Shown here: in pieces, positions 6,936 through 14,626 of the stretch
Layout of the letters: every line of letters starts with the position of its first letter
Position numbering within the stretch: the stretch's first letter is position 1
Source of the DNA: Thermodesulfovibrionales bacterium
GTDB taxonomy: Bacteria > Nitrospirota > Thermodesulfovibrionia > Thermodesulfovibrionales > SM23-35
Length of the DNA stretch: 21,494 nucleotides
Reading direction: 5' to 3'
NCBI GenBank assembly: GCA_022013235.1
Contig: JAKLQR010000191.1
Location: forward strand, 1-21,494
Notes under the pieces: model-generated
What the model saw: only the letters and a program-made list of their open reading frames with translations
What the model was told of the DNA's origin: nothing
The model's database searches: none
Made by a program: the position numbers and the translations under genes

Positions 6936-7286
6936 GTGCTCACAGTAACAGATAAGGCTGCTGAAAAGGCAAAAACGATACTCACGGATGAAGGGAAGGC
7001 GCAGCATGGGCTAAGGATTTTTGTAGCCGGTTCAAGCTGCTGCGGGCCTTCATACGGTCTTAATATCGAAGAGGCCCATAAACCCGAGGATGAAGTTGTT
7101 GAGAAGGACGGGCTCAAAATCTTTCTCGATAAAGAGACATCAGTGACCCTCTCTGATAAACAGCTTGACTATTATGTCGGGACAGAGGGCGAAGGGTTCA
7201 TCTTCAGCGGCGGGGCATCGACATGCGGTTCCGGCGGCGGGGATTCGGCATGCGGTTCCGGATGCAGCAGCGGATGCGGAGAGTAA
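6936..7286 (+). CDS. A-type Fe-S carrier (HesB/IscA-like) with Cys-rich tail
   Basis: A 116-residue HesB/IscA/ErpA-family protein. Members bind Fe or Fe-S clusters through three cysteines, one mid-protein and two in a C-terminal CGC, and deliver clusters to target enzymes. Here the first ligand position is C35 (GSSCCGPSYGL, with an extra neighbour C36). The C-terminal motif is altered: C97-G-S99 replaces CGC. A Gly/Ser-rich tail then adds C106, C110 and C114, ending CSSGCGE. The chelating set is thus shifted and enlarged. The start is GTG 6936 with GGAGG five to six bases upstream; no in-frame ATG fits. hemB follows after 34 bp, linking it to cofactor synthesis. The many Fe-S proteins in this window offer plausible targets, which is inference. 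Confidence 0.85.
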   Translation: MLTVTDKAAEKAKTILTDEGKAQHGLRIFVAGSSCCGPSYGLNIEEAHKPEDEVVEKDGLKIFLDKETSVTLSDKQLDYYVGTEGEGFIFSGGASTCGSGGGDSACGSGCSSGCGE

Positions 7287-7320
7287 GAACCTTTCCACAG
7301 AATGAGAGTATGGCAAAGGT

Positions 7321-8292
7321 ATGTTCCCAGTCCATAGACCGAGAAGGTTAAGGAAGAACGAAACGATCAGGAGAATGGTGAGGGAGACCTCACTTTCTCC
7401 TGATAATTTCATTTATCCCCTTTTTGTAACCTTCGGCAAAGGGGTGAGGAAGGAAATTTCTTCAATGCCCGGCTGCTTTCAGGAATCTGTGGACAGGATA
7501 AAGAAGCATGCGAAAGAAGTCTATTCCTTAGGCATCCCGTCCATATTGCTCTTCGGGATACCTGAACAGAAAGACGAGATCGGGTCCGGGGCATACGATC
7601 CGCATGGAGTTGTTCAGCATGCAATAAAAGCGATCAAAGACAGCGTGCCCGGACTTTATGTAATCACCGACGTCTGCATGTGCGAATATACCAGCCACGG
7701 CCATTGCGGGATTATAAGAGACGGGGATGTTGACAATGATTCCACCCTGGAACTTCTTGCGGAAGAGGCGGTTTCCCATGCAAAAGCCGGCGCAGACATG
7801 GTCGCCCCATCGGACATGATGGACGGAAGGGTTGACGCGATCCGGTTTGCGCTTGACGAAGAAGGATTTGAAGAAATACCGATCATGTCCTATGCAGTAA
7901 AATATGCCTCTGCTTTTTACGGGCCTTTCAGGGAAGCAGCAGAATCTGCTCCCCAGTTCGGCGACAGACGTTCTTACCAGATGGACCCCGCGAACAGAAG
8001 GGAAGCATTGAGAGAAGTGGAACTCGATATCGAGGAAGGGGCTGATATCGTAATGGTCAAACCTGCTCTCTCTTACCTCGATGTCATTTCCGATGTAAAA
8101 GATACGTTTGATGTCCCTGTGGCAGCGTATAATGTGAGCGGGGAATACTCCCTTATCAAAGCCGCCGGCAAGCTTGGCTGGATCGATGAGCAGCGGGTCA
8201 TGATGGAAGTCCTTACCTCAATCCGGCGCGCGGGCGCTGATCTTATTCTCACCTATTTTGCAAAAGACGCAGCAAAACTGCTCAATAAGTAA
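7321..8292 (+). CDS. hemB: Delta-aminolevulinic acid dehydratase (porphobilinogen synthase)
   Basis: A full-length 323-residue HemB, which condenses two 5-aminolevulinate molecules to porphobilinogen in tetrapyrrole synthesis (heme, siroheme, cobamides). The two Schiff-base lysines are visible: K194 in MSYAVKYASAFYGPF and K247 in VMVKPALSYLD. C119, C121 and C129 (DVCMCEYTSHGHCG) form the cysteine-rich active-site zinc motif, so this is the Zn-dependent class and not the Asp-rich Mg class. The start at ATG 7321 has only a weak AAAGG upstream. The gene sits 34 bp after the A-type carrier and its last 11 bp overlap the convergent methyltransferase gene. Confidence 0.97.
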   Translation: MFPVHRPRRLRKNETIRRMVRETSLSPDNFIYPLFVTFGKGVRKEISSMPGCFQESVDRIKKHAKEVYSLGIPSILLFGIPEQKDEIGSGAYDPHGVVQHAIKAIKDSVPGLYVITDVCMCEYTSHGHCGIIRDGDVDNDSTLELLAEEAVSHAKAGADMVAPSDMMDGRVDAIRFALDEEGFEEIPIMSYAVKYASAFYGPFREAAESAPQFGDRRSYQMDPANRREALREVELDIEEGADIVMVKPALSYLDVISDVKDTFDVPVAAYNVSGEYSLIKAAGKLGWIDEQRVMMEVLTSIRRAGADLILTYFAKDAAKLLNK

Positions 8293-8890
8293 TCCCCTTG
8301 TAGACCGAAAGATAAATATCTTCATCTGCATGCGTCAATGTTACCTTTGGCGAGAGTTCTGTGAGTGCAAACCGGAGTAACTCTTCTGGTTTTACGTAAA
8401 AGAGTTCCACGGTTCTCTGCGGAACATAATATGAGAGGGCGTTGATGTGCAATGCGTCTGTGCACAAACTGAAAAGCCTTTTCAAAATATCCTTCATTGT
8501 TTTTTTAATATTGGCGACTCTTAGGTTAAAAACCCCACACACAAAGATAAGATTAAACGTTCTCGTTAACCTTTCCTCTTCGATGTCCAGAGCGATAAAT
8601 TCCGCATCCAGATGTTTACTCCTGGCCAGGGAGATGAGATTTTCATTAATATCAATGCCGGTATAACGGGCGGCAACATTCCTCTTCTTCAGAAACCCGT
8701 AAAAATCTCCCTTGCCGCAGCCGAAGTCCAGGACAGTTTTGCCGGAGAAATCACCTGCAATCCGAAGGAGATTTTCAAATCTCTTCAACTGGCCTTCAGG
8801 AGTCCAGCGCACCGCTTGCGGGGCGTCCCCAAAGTCTTTCAGATGCCTGTTGTAAAAAGACATAAGTTCTTTTTTACCGAGCGGGTCCAT
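8282..8890 (-). CDS. Class I SAM-dependent methyltransferase
   Basis: A 202-residue methyltransferase with a recognisable Rossmann motif I (VLDFGCGKGDF, residues about 54-64), an acidic end to strand 2 (YTGIDINENLI) and a motif II/III region (AEFIALDIEE, FNLIFVCGVFNL). The substrate cannot be told; small-molecule and lipid or quinone methylases share this fold. It ends tail-to-tail with hemB, overlapping by 11 bp. AAGGG precedes ATG 8890 on the minus strand, and a perfect 16-bp palindrome lies 15 bp upstream at 8905-8920, where an operator would act. Confidence 0.85.
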   Translation of the reverse strand: MDPLGKKELMSFYNRHLKDFGDAPQAVRWTPEGQLKRFENLLRIAGDFSGKTVLDFGCGKGDFYGFLKKRNVAARYTGIDINENLISLARSKHLDAEFIALDIEEERLTRTFNLIFVCGVFNLRVANIKKTMKDILKRLFSLCTDALHINALSYYVPQRTVELFYVKPEELLRFALTELSPKVTLTHADEDIYLSVYKGITY

Positions 8891-8904
8891 ATGTCCCTTA
8901 GCTT

Positions 8905-8920
8905 ATATCGTATACGATAT
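8905..8920. promoter_or_regulatory. Perfect 16-bp palindrome, candidate operator
   Basis: ATATCGTATACGATAT is perfectly self-complementary and lies 15 bp upstream of the methyltransferase start (minus strand), overlapping where its promoter should be. The half site TATCGTAT recurs once at 9120-9127, before the plus-strand gene at 9165. The pair would fit one dimeric regulator acting on both divergent genes, but this is inferred only from symmetry and position. Confidence 0.35.
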
Positions 8921-8962
8921 CCCTTAATGTTGCACGAGGGTTTATATATGGTAACCCTTCAG

Positions 8963-9065
8963 TGAAGAGTCCAAAATCCCCTCCTTTATAAGGAGGGGTT
9001 GGGGAGGTTTGAATATATTTCCAAAATACCCCGCTAACCTCCCCTTGTAAAGGGGAGGATTTTTC
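8963..9065. repeat. Imperfect inverted repeat, related to 381-468
   Basis: The left part AAATCCCCTCCTTTATAAGG continues into AGGGGTTGGGGAGGTTT. The right part is ACCTCCCCTTGTAAAGGGGA. Each is a hairpin and the two are inverted copies separated by about 20 bp of AT-rich DNA. The same AACCTCCCC and CCCCTCCTT words occur at 381-468, so they belong to one dispersed family. No coding capacity. Confidence 0.65.
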
Positions 9066-9164
9066 TACCCGTAACTGAATGGTTTCCCTATGATGCTCAT
9101 TTTTTATAGAATACCTCGCCTATCGTATGGTAAATTTAAATATTACCGCTTGAAAAGGAGCTAC

Positions 9165-9518
9165 ATGGAAGATTTTCACTACAAGGAATATACTGAAGAG
9201 GAGAGCCGGATCTATAATAAAGCAATGGATGAGATCATCGCAGCGCTGGAGGATGGCATGGCTTTCCATGCTGCATGCGATACCGTGTCAGTAGACGATA
9301 CGGAACTGAAAAGGTTCATTGTCGATGATGTATTGAAGGTAATAATCGCACATCATCATTATAAAAACGGCCTCTCGCTGGAGGACGTCGCTGCAGCACT
9401 CAAGGTCTCGATCGAGATAATTCATAAGGCGAACGATGAAATGATTGAGGATATTTCACGGACGGCGACTGAAGTATTCAAAACGACAAACCCGGATATG
9501 CCTTTTGGAAACGCATAG
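9165..9518 (+). CDS. Uncharacterised helical protein (117 aa)
   Basis: I do not recognise the family. The frame is open from 9090, but AAAAGGAG at 9153-9160 precedes ATG 9165 at correct spacing, and the 25 extra N-terminal residues of the longer version are basic and unlike the rest. From ATG 9165 the protein is acidic and mostly helical, with no cysteine cluster beyond one Cys, no signal peptide and no membrane segment. An AHHHYKNGLSLEDVAAALKV stretch near residues 63-82 resembles a helix-turn-helix-like segment (LSLEDVAAALKVSIEIIHKA), so a DNA-binding or protein-binding role is possible. It precedes the glutaredoxin/FTR pair by 64 bp on the same strand. Confidence 0.7.
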   Translation: MEDFHYKEYTEEESRIYNKAMDEIIAALEDGMAFHAACDTVSVDDTELKRFIVDDVLKVIIAHHHYKNGLSLEDVAAALKVSIEIIHKANDEMIEDISRTATEVFKTTNPDMPFGNA

Positions 9519-9582
9519 GGGTTTGTCAGAAAACGAATCATTTCGCCGGAGCATATTCTAGTCTGATCAGGGAGGTAAGGAG

Positions 9583-9843
9583 ATGGAAGGACAGAAGAAA
9601 AAAGTCAGGCTGTATGCATTGACTACGTGCCCTATATGCAAACAGGTAAAGAAGTTCATCGATGAACATAACATTTCCTATGATATGACGGAAGTGGACC
9701 TTCTTGACAGCGGGGAGCAGTGGCTGATGTCAAAAGAGCTTAAGAAATATAATCCGGACGCGACGTATCCAACACTTATCGTTGAAGAGGTCATAAAAGG
9801 ACTCGATGAAGATGCTATCAAAAAGGCACTGGAGCTGTCATGA
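9583..9843 (+). CDS. Glutaredoxin/NrdH-like thiol-disulfide protein
   Basis: An 86-residue single thioredoxin-fold protein with the redox motif C16-P-I-C19 after a short beta strand (VRLYALTTCPICK), a YPTLIV segment with the cis-proline at the usual place, and a C-terminal helix. It has the size of glutaredoxins. The strong AAGGAG before ATG 9583 supports the start. Its TGA overlaps the next ATG (ATGA, 4 bp), so it is translationally coupled to the ferredoxin:thioredoxin reductase catalytic subunit, which likely reduces it. The pair would move electrons from reduced ferredoxin to protein disulfides without NADPH, as known for FTR systems. The client proteins are unknown. Confidence 0.9.
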   Translation: MEGQKKKVRLYALTTCPICKQVKKFIDEHNISYDMTEVDLLDSGEQWLMSKELKKYNPDATYPTLIVEEVIKGLDEDAIKKALELS

Positions 9844-10163
9844 CTGCAGAGAGACTTTATGAAATCCTCACAAAATACGCTGAGTCGCAGGGGATACAGC
9901 TCAACAGGGACAAAGAATATGTCCTCCAGATCCTGGAAGGACTCATAACCAATGAGTCCCGCTACGGATACCGTTCCTGCCCGTGCCGTCTTGCTGCCGG
10001 CGTGAAGGAGAAGGATAAGGACATTCTCTGCCCCTGTGTATACCGGGATCCTGATATCAAGGACTATGGAAGCTGCTACTGCGGGCTGTATGTCTCAAAG
10101 GAATGGAATGAGGAGAAGACTGCGCATGTAAGAGTGCCTGAACGAAGGAAAATCCATGACTGA
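9840..10163 (+). CDS. Ferredoxin:thioredoxin reductase catalytic (beta) subunit
   Basis: A 107-residue FTR catalytic subunit. In this family a [4Fe-4S] cluster and an adjacent disulfide pass ferredoxin electrons to a thioredoxin-type partner. All six family cysteines are present as C47-P-C49, C64-P-C66 and C79-Y-C81 (SCPCRL, LCPCVY, CYCGLYV). Spacing is X14 and X12, where the cyanobacterial/plant form has X16 and X8, and Tyr stands where plants have His in the CHC motif. No variable (alpha) subunit gene is next to it, as in other non-photosynthetic anaerobes. It overlaps the glutaredoxin-like gene by 4 bp and glyS by 8 bp, which shows tight co-expression. Confidence 0.92.
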   Translation: MTAERLYEILTKYAESQGIQLNRDKEYVLQILEGLITNESRYGYRSCPCRLAAGVKEKDKDILCPCVYRDPDIKDYGSCYCGLYVSKEWNEEKTAHVRVPERRKIHD

Positions 10164-12240
10164 AAACGCACTCAACAATTCCTCATGTCTGCTCGAGATA
10201 GGCACGGAAGATCTGCCCGCGAGGTTTGTCCCGCCTGCAATGAAACAGTTGAAAGAGAACGCAGAAAAGATATTCAGGGAAAATTATGTGCCGTTTGCCG
10301 GGATAGGGACCTATGGAACACCGAGAAGACTTGCGATCATTGTGGACGGAATACCCCAGATGCAGGAGGACAGGGTTAAAGAGGTATTCGGACCTTCGAA
10401 AAAAGCTGCCTTTGATATACAGGGAAAGCCAACAAGGGCGGCTCTTGGATTTGCCGGCTCACAGGGAGTTAGCGTCGAGAGCCTGGTTATGATGCAGAAG
10501 GACAAGGGTGAATACGTTGTTGCGGTGATTGCAGAAAAAGGCCTCCATGTGAGTGAGGTCCTGCCGGACATCCTGAAAAAACTTCTCTTCTCTCTCCATC
10601 TTCCGAAGTCGATGAGGTGGGGTAATCGTACAATCCGGTTTGCGAGACCGATCCGCTGGTTGCTCGCGCTCTTCGGGAATACCGTGATCAGGTTCGAAGT
10701 TGACGGGATTCGGAGCGATTCGACCACAAAAGGCCACCGGTTCCTCTCGCCTGAAGCAGTTCAAATCAATGAAATATCAGAGTATAAGAACCTGCTCGCC
10801 AATCATTATGTGATTGTCGATTCTCAGGAGAGGAAAAAGCTTATTATCGAGAGAACCGCAAAGCTTCTGGAACCTCTTGGAGAAAAAGTCATGCCTGACG
10901 AGGAGCTGCTTGATACCGTCGTGAACCTCGTGGAATATCCTGTGCCGGTCATTGCCCAGTTCTCTGAGGAGTATCTTGCCCTGCCCAGCGAATTGCTCAT
11001 CACCGTCATGAAAGGACATCAGAAATATTTTGCTGTTGAAAATATGACGGGTCAACTGACAAACCATTTTGTAGTCGTAAGCAATACGAGCGGGGAGAAT
11101 GCAGATACCGTGAGGATCGGCGCCGAGCGTGTAATAAGGGCGCGCTTTGAGGATGCAAGATTCTACTACAAAGAAGATACGAAAAAGCCTCTTATTGAAC
11201 GGCTGGAGGAACTGAAAAAAGTTACGTTCCAGGAAAGCCTCGGAAGCGTCTATAAAAAAACAGAGCGGATCATTTCGAATGCAGGGTTCCTTGTCGGGAG
11301 AATTGTCCCGTCAGGAAAGGAGAACGTCATCCGCGCTGCACAGCTTGCCAAAACAGACCTTGTCACAGGCGTGGTGAGAGAGTTTCCGGAACTTCAGGGT
11401 GTCATGGGAAGATACTACGCCCTTCACGACAAAGAGGAGGAAGCTGTTGCACAGGCTGTTCAGGAGCATTATCTGCCAACGCATTCGGGCGGAGAGTTGC
11501 CGGAAACGGATACAGGCGCTATTTTGAGCATTGCAGACAAGATAGATACTATCGCGGCTTTTTTCTCGATCGGCCTTGTGCCCACTGGTTCTGAAGACCC
11601 CTTTGCCCTCAGGAGGGCAGCCCTGGGGATTGTCACGATTCTGTTCGATAAGGGCTATGCTCTTACAATCCGGGAACTTGCTGAGCAAGCGCTCTCGAAT
11701 TTTCGGGAAGCTCGGAATATGCAGGAAACAGAGAACGCTATTCTGAAATTTTTTGAAGGGAGGATTGAGTCAGTGCTTTTGGACCAGGGCTACAGTCCTG
11801 ATCTGGTGTCCTCAATCCTGTCCCTCTCCCTGGTCCTCCGGTTGCAAGAGGTGCGAAGCAGGCTTGATGCCCTCAATGAGTTTAAGAGCAAAGAGGAGTA
11901 TAACGATTTTCTTGCTGCCGTGAAAAGAGTCAATAATATCATACCGAAAAAAGCGCTTCCCGAAATAAATCCTGCGCTCCTGACAGAGGCACAAGAACAG
12001 AAACTCAGGGAAACGCTTGATTTGTTGAAGCCGGCACTTTTGAAGCACAGAGAAAAGGGTTCATACCAGGATGCGCTCATGCTCCTTACCTCACTGACTG
12101 AACCGGTCAATCATTTTTTCGATCATGTGCTTGTCATGGACAAACAGGAAGAGGTGAAACAGAACAGGCTCGCATTGCTCACTGACGTATGGGAGACTGT
12201 TTCGGCAATTGCAGATTTTTCGAAACTCCAAGCCGGTTAA
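10156..12240 (+). CDS. glyS: Glycyl-tRNA synthetase beta subunit
   Basis: A 694-residue GlyS, the tRNA-binding beta chain of the alpha2beta2 bacterial glycyl-tRNA synthetase. The N-terminus has the family signature (LLEIGTEDLPARFVPPAM). The body includes TPRRLAI, PKSMRWG, FARPIRWLLAL, LVEYPVPV and KGHQKYF, plus the HD-like and C-terminal DALR-type tRNA-binding region (RVNNIIPK). Length is normal and no damage is seen. The start overlaps the FTR gene by 8 bp with AGGAAA upstream. Usually glyQ (alpha subunit) lies directly upstream; here that place is taken by the Grx/FTR pair, so glyQ must be elsewhere in the genome. Confidence 0.97.
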   Translation: MTENALNNSSCLLEIGTEDLPARFVPPAMKQLKENAEKIFRENYVPFAGIGTYGTPRRLAIIVDGIPQMQEDRVKEVFGPSKKAAFDIQGKPTRAALGFAGSQGVSVESLVMMQKDKGEYVVAVIAEKGLHVSEVLPDILKKLLFSLHLPKSMRWGNRTIRFARPIRWLLALFGNTVIRFEVDGIRSDSTTKGHRFLSPEAVQINEISEYKNLLANHYVIVDSQERKKLIIERTAKLLEPLGEKVMPDEELLDTVVNLVEYPVPVIAQFSEEYLALPSELLITVMKGHQKYFAVENMTGQLTNHFVVVSNTSGENADTVRIGAERVIRARFEDARFYYKEDTKKPLIERLEELKKVTFQESLGSVYKKTERIISNAGFLVGRIVPSGKENVIRAAQLAKTDLVTGVVREFPELQGVMGRYYALHDKEEEAVAQAVQEHYLPTHSGGELPETDTGAILSIADKIDTIAAFFSIGLVPTGSEDPFALRRAALGIVTILFDKGYALTIRELAEQALSNFREARNMQETENAILKFFEGRIESVLLDQGYSPDLVSSILSLSLVLRLQEVRSRLDALNEFKSKEEYNDFLAAVKRVNNIIPKKALPEINPALLTEAQEQKLRETLDLLKPALLKHREKGSYQDALMLLTSLTEPVNHFFDHVLVMDKQEEVKQNRLALLTDVWETVSAIADFSKLQAG

Positions 12241-12274
12241 TCTTTTTAGTTCATAATATTCTGTGTATGCAGGG

Positions 12275-12745
12275 TTACGCGTTCACCTTATCATTGAGCG
12301 TTTCCCATACCTTTTTCAGGAGGACGGGGGGCAGGATTGGTTTTCCGATGAATGCGAATCCTTTATCCATAATTCCCTTTTTGTGGATAATATCTGCAGT
12401 ATATCCGCTTGCGAAAAGCACCCTGATTCCCGGCCTGATCTTTCTTATTTCTTCATATACATCTTTCCCGTTTTTTTTCGGCATGATACAATCAAGTAAA
12501 AGCATATCGACGGCATTCTCGTTTTCCTGAAAGACCCTGACCGCCTCCATTCCGTCACATGCCTCCAACACCGTATACCCGGCATTCTCAAGGGTCTGTT
12601 TCGTAAAATCCCGAACTTGTGCATCGTCTTCAGCCAGAAGAATTGTTTCTACACCTCTCTCTATGAGCGGAGGGGGTTCTTTTTTTACTTCTCTTGCCTT
12701 TGATTTTATCAGGGGCAGATATATCTTGAACGAAGAGCCTTCCCC
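12275..12745 (-). pseudogene. Receiver domain, frameshifted C-terminal part of the hybrid kinase
   Basis: This frame encodes a CheY-like receiver: ILLAEDDAQVRDF acidic pocket, phospho-acceptor Asp in DMLLLDCIMPKKNG, Thr/Ser position in LFASGYTADI, and the lysine of FAFIGKPI. It stays open on the minus strand up to about 12745, where it would continue the kinase sequence (SSFKIYLPLIKSK) one base out of register. There is no good start codon or ribosome binding site before the domain; the first usable internal start, GTG 12571, would already cut off the acidic pocket. It is therefore the C-terminal domain of the kinase encoded upstream, separated by a one-base loss, and not a separate gene. Confidence 0.8.
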
Positions 12746-14460
12746 GGTTCGCTGTATACATTCACGTATCCTTCATGCTGTTTGATTATCCCGTACACAA
12801 CTGCAAGACCGAGGCCGGTCCCCTTGCCGACTTCTTTTGTGGTAAAGAAAGGTTCGAAGACCTTTTCTCTTGTGCTCTTATCCATGCCGGCCCCTGTATC
12901 CGTAACCGAGATAAGAGCGTATGTTCCGGGTTTGCCGTATCCATGTGCATCAATGAAGTTTTCATCGAACAACACAGAGTCTGTGCTGATGACAATGCTG
13001 CCTCCGTCCGGCATGACATCCCGGGCATTCGTGGCGAGGTTCATGAGAACCTGTTCGATCTGATTTTCGTCTGCCATTACGATCAGTTCTTTATCCGTCA
13101 AACGGGTAGTGAGTTCAATATCTTCTCCGATGAGTCTCAGCAGTAAATTTTCCATGACCCTGATTGTCTCTTTCACATTAATAGGCTTCGGACTTATGAT
13201 CTGTTTTCTGCTGAACGCCAGAAGAGCGTGGGTGAGATTCGCAGCCTTTTGAGAAGCGCTCAAGATATTCGAAAGGTAATAATGAAGAGGGTCATCCTTT
13301 CGCATGTCTGTCTGGAGGAGATTGCCGTATCCAATAATTGCGGTCAAAATATTGTTGAAATCATGGGCAATGCCTCCTGCAAGCTGACCGACAGCCTCCA
13401 TCTTTTGCGCCTGGAGGAACTGGAGTTCAAGCCTCTTGCTGTAGGTTATATCCCGCGCAATCATTATCACTGCGGTTGGGGAGCCGTCTTTGTCCCGCAA
13501 TGCAACATTCGCCGAGCAATGGAAGTGCATGATTTCCCCGTCCTTCACAACGCACTGGATATCCTGATGGTGAATGCCTCCGTCCTGGAAAGCGCGGAGG
13601 GTATAACATGGAGAGGGGTCACAGGGCCTGGTCTGCCCCTGGTAGGCTTCATAACATTTTTTCCCTACGATGTTTTCCCCGAAGATATGCTGTGCGGCAT
13701 CGTTTGCCCATATGATATTCAGGTCCCTGTCTATCATACTGATATGATCGCTGATTGACTGAAGCATTGCGGTCAGCTTTTCCTCGCTCTTTTTCAGTTC
13801 CTCTTCAGCCTTTTTTCGTTTGCTGATATCTTTAAAATCCTCCACTATGCCGATCAACTCCCCGGTATGACTGCGAAACGATGTCGCGGTGACGATGCAG
13901 GGGATTTTCGTTTTGTCTGTTCGTTCTTTTAATGCTTCGACCTCTATCCGTTCTTCGCCGTTCAGTATCCTGGCCAGAGAACACATCGCGGTATGACACT
14001 GCGGCCCTGGAAATGTTTCGTAGCATTTCTTGCCGATAATAGTTGCTTTCTCTATTCCGGTCATGGCAGTAAATGTTTCATTTGCCCGGAGCACAGTGAA
14101 TGATTTGTCTATGAGCCGAATGCCATCTGCAGCGGTTTGGAATACCTGATTGAGTTCAGCATATGAGGCTTTCGTCGTCTCTTCCGCGCGCCTCCGTTCA
14201 GTGATCTGGACGATCAACGGCCGAAAACCGAAGAAGTACAATACGGGAACAAGAACGAATGACAGGAGCGCGGCATCGAGGAAAGCCCACATCCTGAGGC
14301 TTGCAGGATGCAATAGAGAGAGGATGAACATAATCAGTGCTTCAGCAGCAAAGACCGAAAAGATTATTATGAACAGGAGTCTTTTCGGCGAATCGTAGAC
14401 AGAAAATTTATTGGCCATAATTCTGCGTAATAAAAAAACGTGATTCGGCGCTATCCCCAT
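12709..14460 (-). CDS. PAS-PAS hybrid sensor histidine kinase, frameshifted near its 3' end
   Basis: A 583-residue membrane sensor kinase. It has two transmembrane helices (about 29-50 and 57-79) with almost no periplasmic loop, PAS1 (about 100-215), PAS2 (about 225-345), a HisKA domain with the phosphorylated H366 (GGIAHDFNNIL), and an ATPase domain with the N box (MNLATNARD), DTGAGM and GKGTGLGLAVVYGI. Both PAS domains contain a GKKCYE motif followed by further cysteines. The last residues (KALRSRYICP) are aberrant: moving one base near 12740-12745 restores the usual GxGSSFKIYLP ending and runs straight into the receiver frame. The parental protein was thus about 728 residues, a hybrid kinase. 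The signal and the output partner are not visible. ATG 14460 lacks a clear ribosome binding site; ATG 14418 is an alternative. Confidence 0.9.
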   Translation of the reverse strand: MGIAPNHVFLLRRIMANKFSVYDSPKRLLFIIIFSVFAAEALIMFILSLLHPASLRMWAFLDAALLSFVLVPVLYFFGFRPLIVQITERRRAEETTKASYAELNQVFQTAADGIRLIDKSFTVLRANETFTAMTGIEKATIIGKKCYETFPGPQCHTAMCSLARILNGEERIEVEALKERTDKTKIPCIVTATSFRSHTGELIGIVEDFKDISKRKKAEEELKKSEEKLTAMLQSISDHISMIDRDLNIIWANDAAQHIFGENIVGKKCYEAYQGQTRPCDPSPCYTLRAFQDGGIHHQDIQCVVKDGEIMHFHCSANVALRDKDGSPTAVIMIARDITYSKRLELQFLQAQKMEAVGQLAGGIAHDFNNILTAIIGYGNLLQTDMRKDDPLHYYLSNILSASQKAANLTHALLAFSRKQIISPKPINVKETIRVMENLLLRLIGEDIELTTRLTDKELIVMADENQIEQVLMNLATNARDVMPDGGSIVISTDSVLFDENFIDAHGYGKPGTYALISVTDTGAGMDKSTREKVFEPFFTTKEVGKGTGLGLAVVYGIIKQHEGYVNVYSEPGKALRSRYICP

Positions 14461-14528
14461 AATCGGTCACAAAAAAGAACTATAATATTTCTATAGTATC
14501 ACCGAGCAGGCAATTAAAGCAATTGCTA

Positions 14529-14542
14529 ATTTAGCGCTAAAT
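14529..14542. promoter_or_regulatory. Perfect 14-bp palindrome, candidate operator
   Basis: ATTTAGCGCTAAAT is perfectly symmetric and lies between the divergent kinase and DsbA-like genes, just after another palindrome, AGCAATTGCT (14518-14527). A TATAAT hexamer at 14577-14582 could be the -10 element of the DsbA-like gene. No clear -35 is seen at 17 bp. Regulator unknown. Confidence 0.3.
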
Positions 14543-14626
14543 CATTTTGTATAGACGCCTTTTTGATTGAAAGAATTATAATATTTGTTGAATGTACGAC
14601 CTGAACCGGCATAAAGGAGGAATACT

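Noticed and set aside
9090..9164. N-terminal extension of the 117-residue protein from ATG 9090
   Set aside because: The extra residues are strongly basic and atypical, and AAAAGGAG before ATG 9165 marks a better start.
12735..12750. Programmed -1 frameshift producing both a kinase and a hybrid kinase-receiver
   Set aside because: The bases G-GGG-AAG do not make a proper slippery heptamer: the AAG codon cannot re-pair well one base back. No clear stimulatory structure was seen. A point deletion or sequencing error is simpler.
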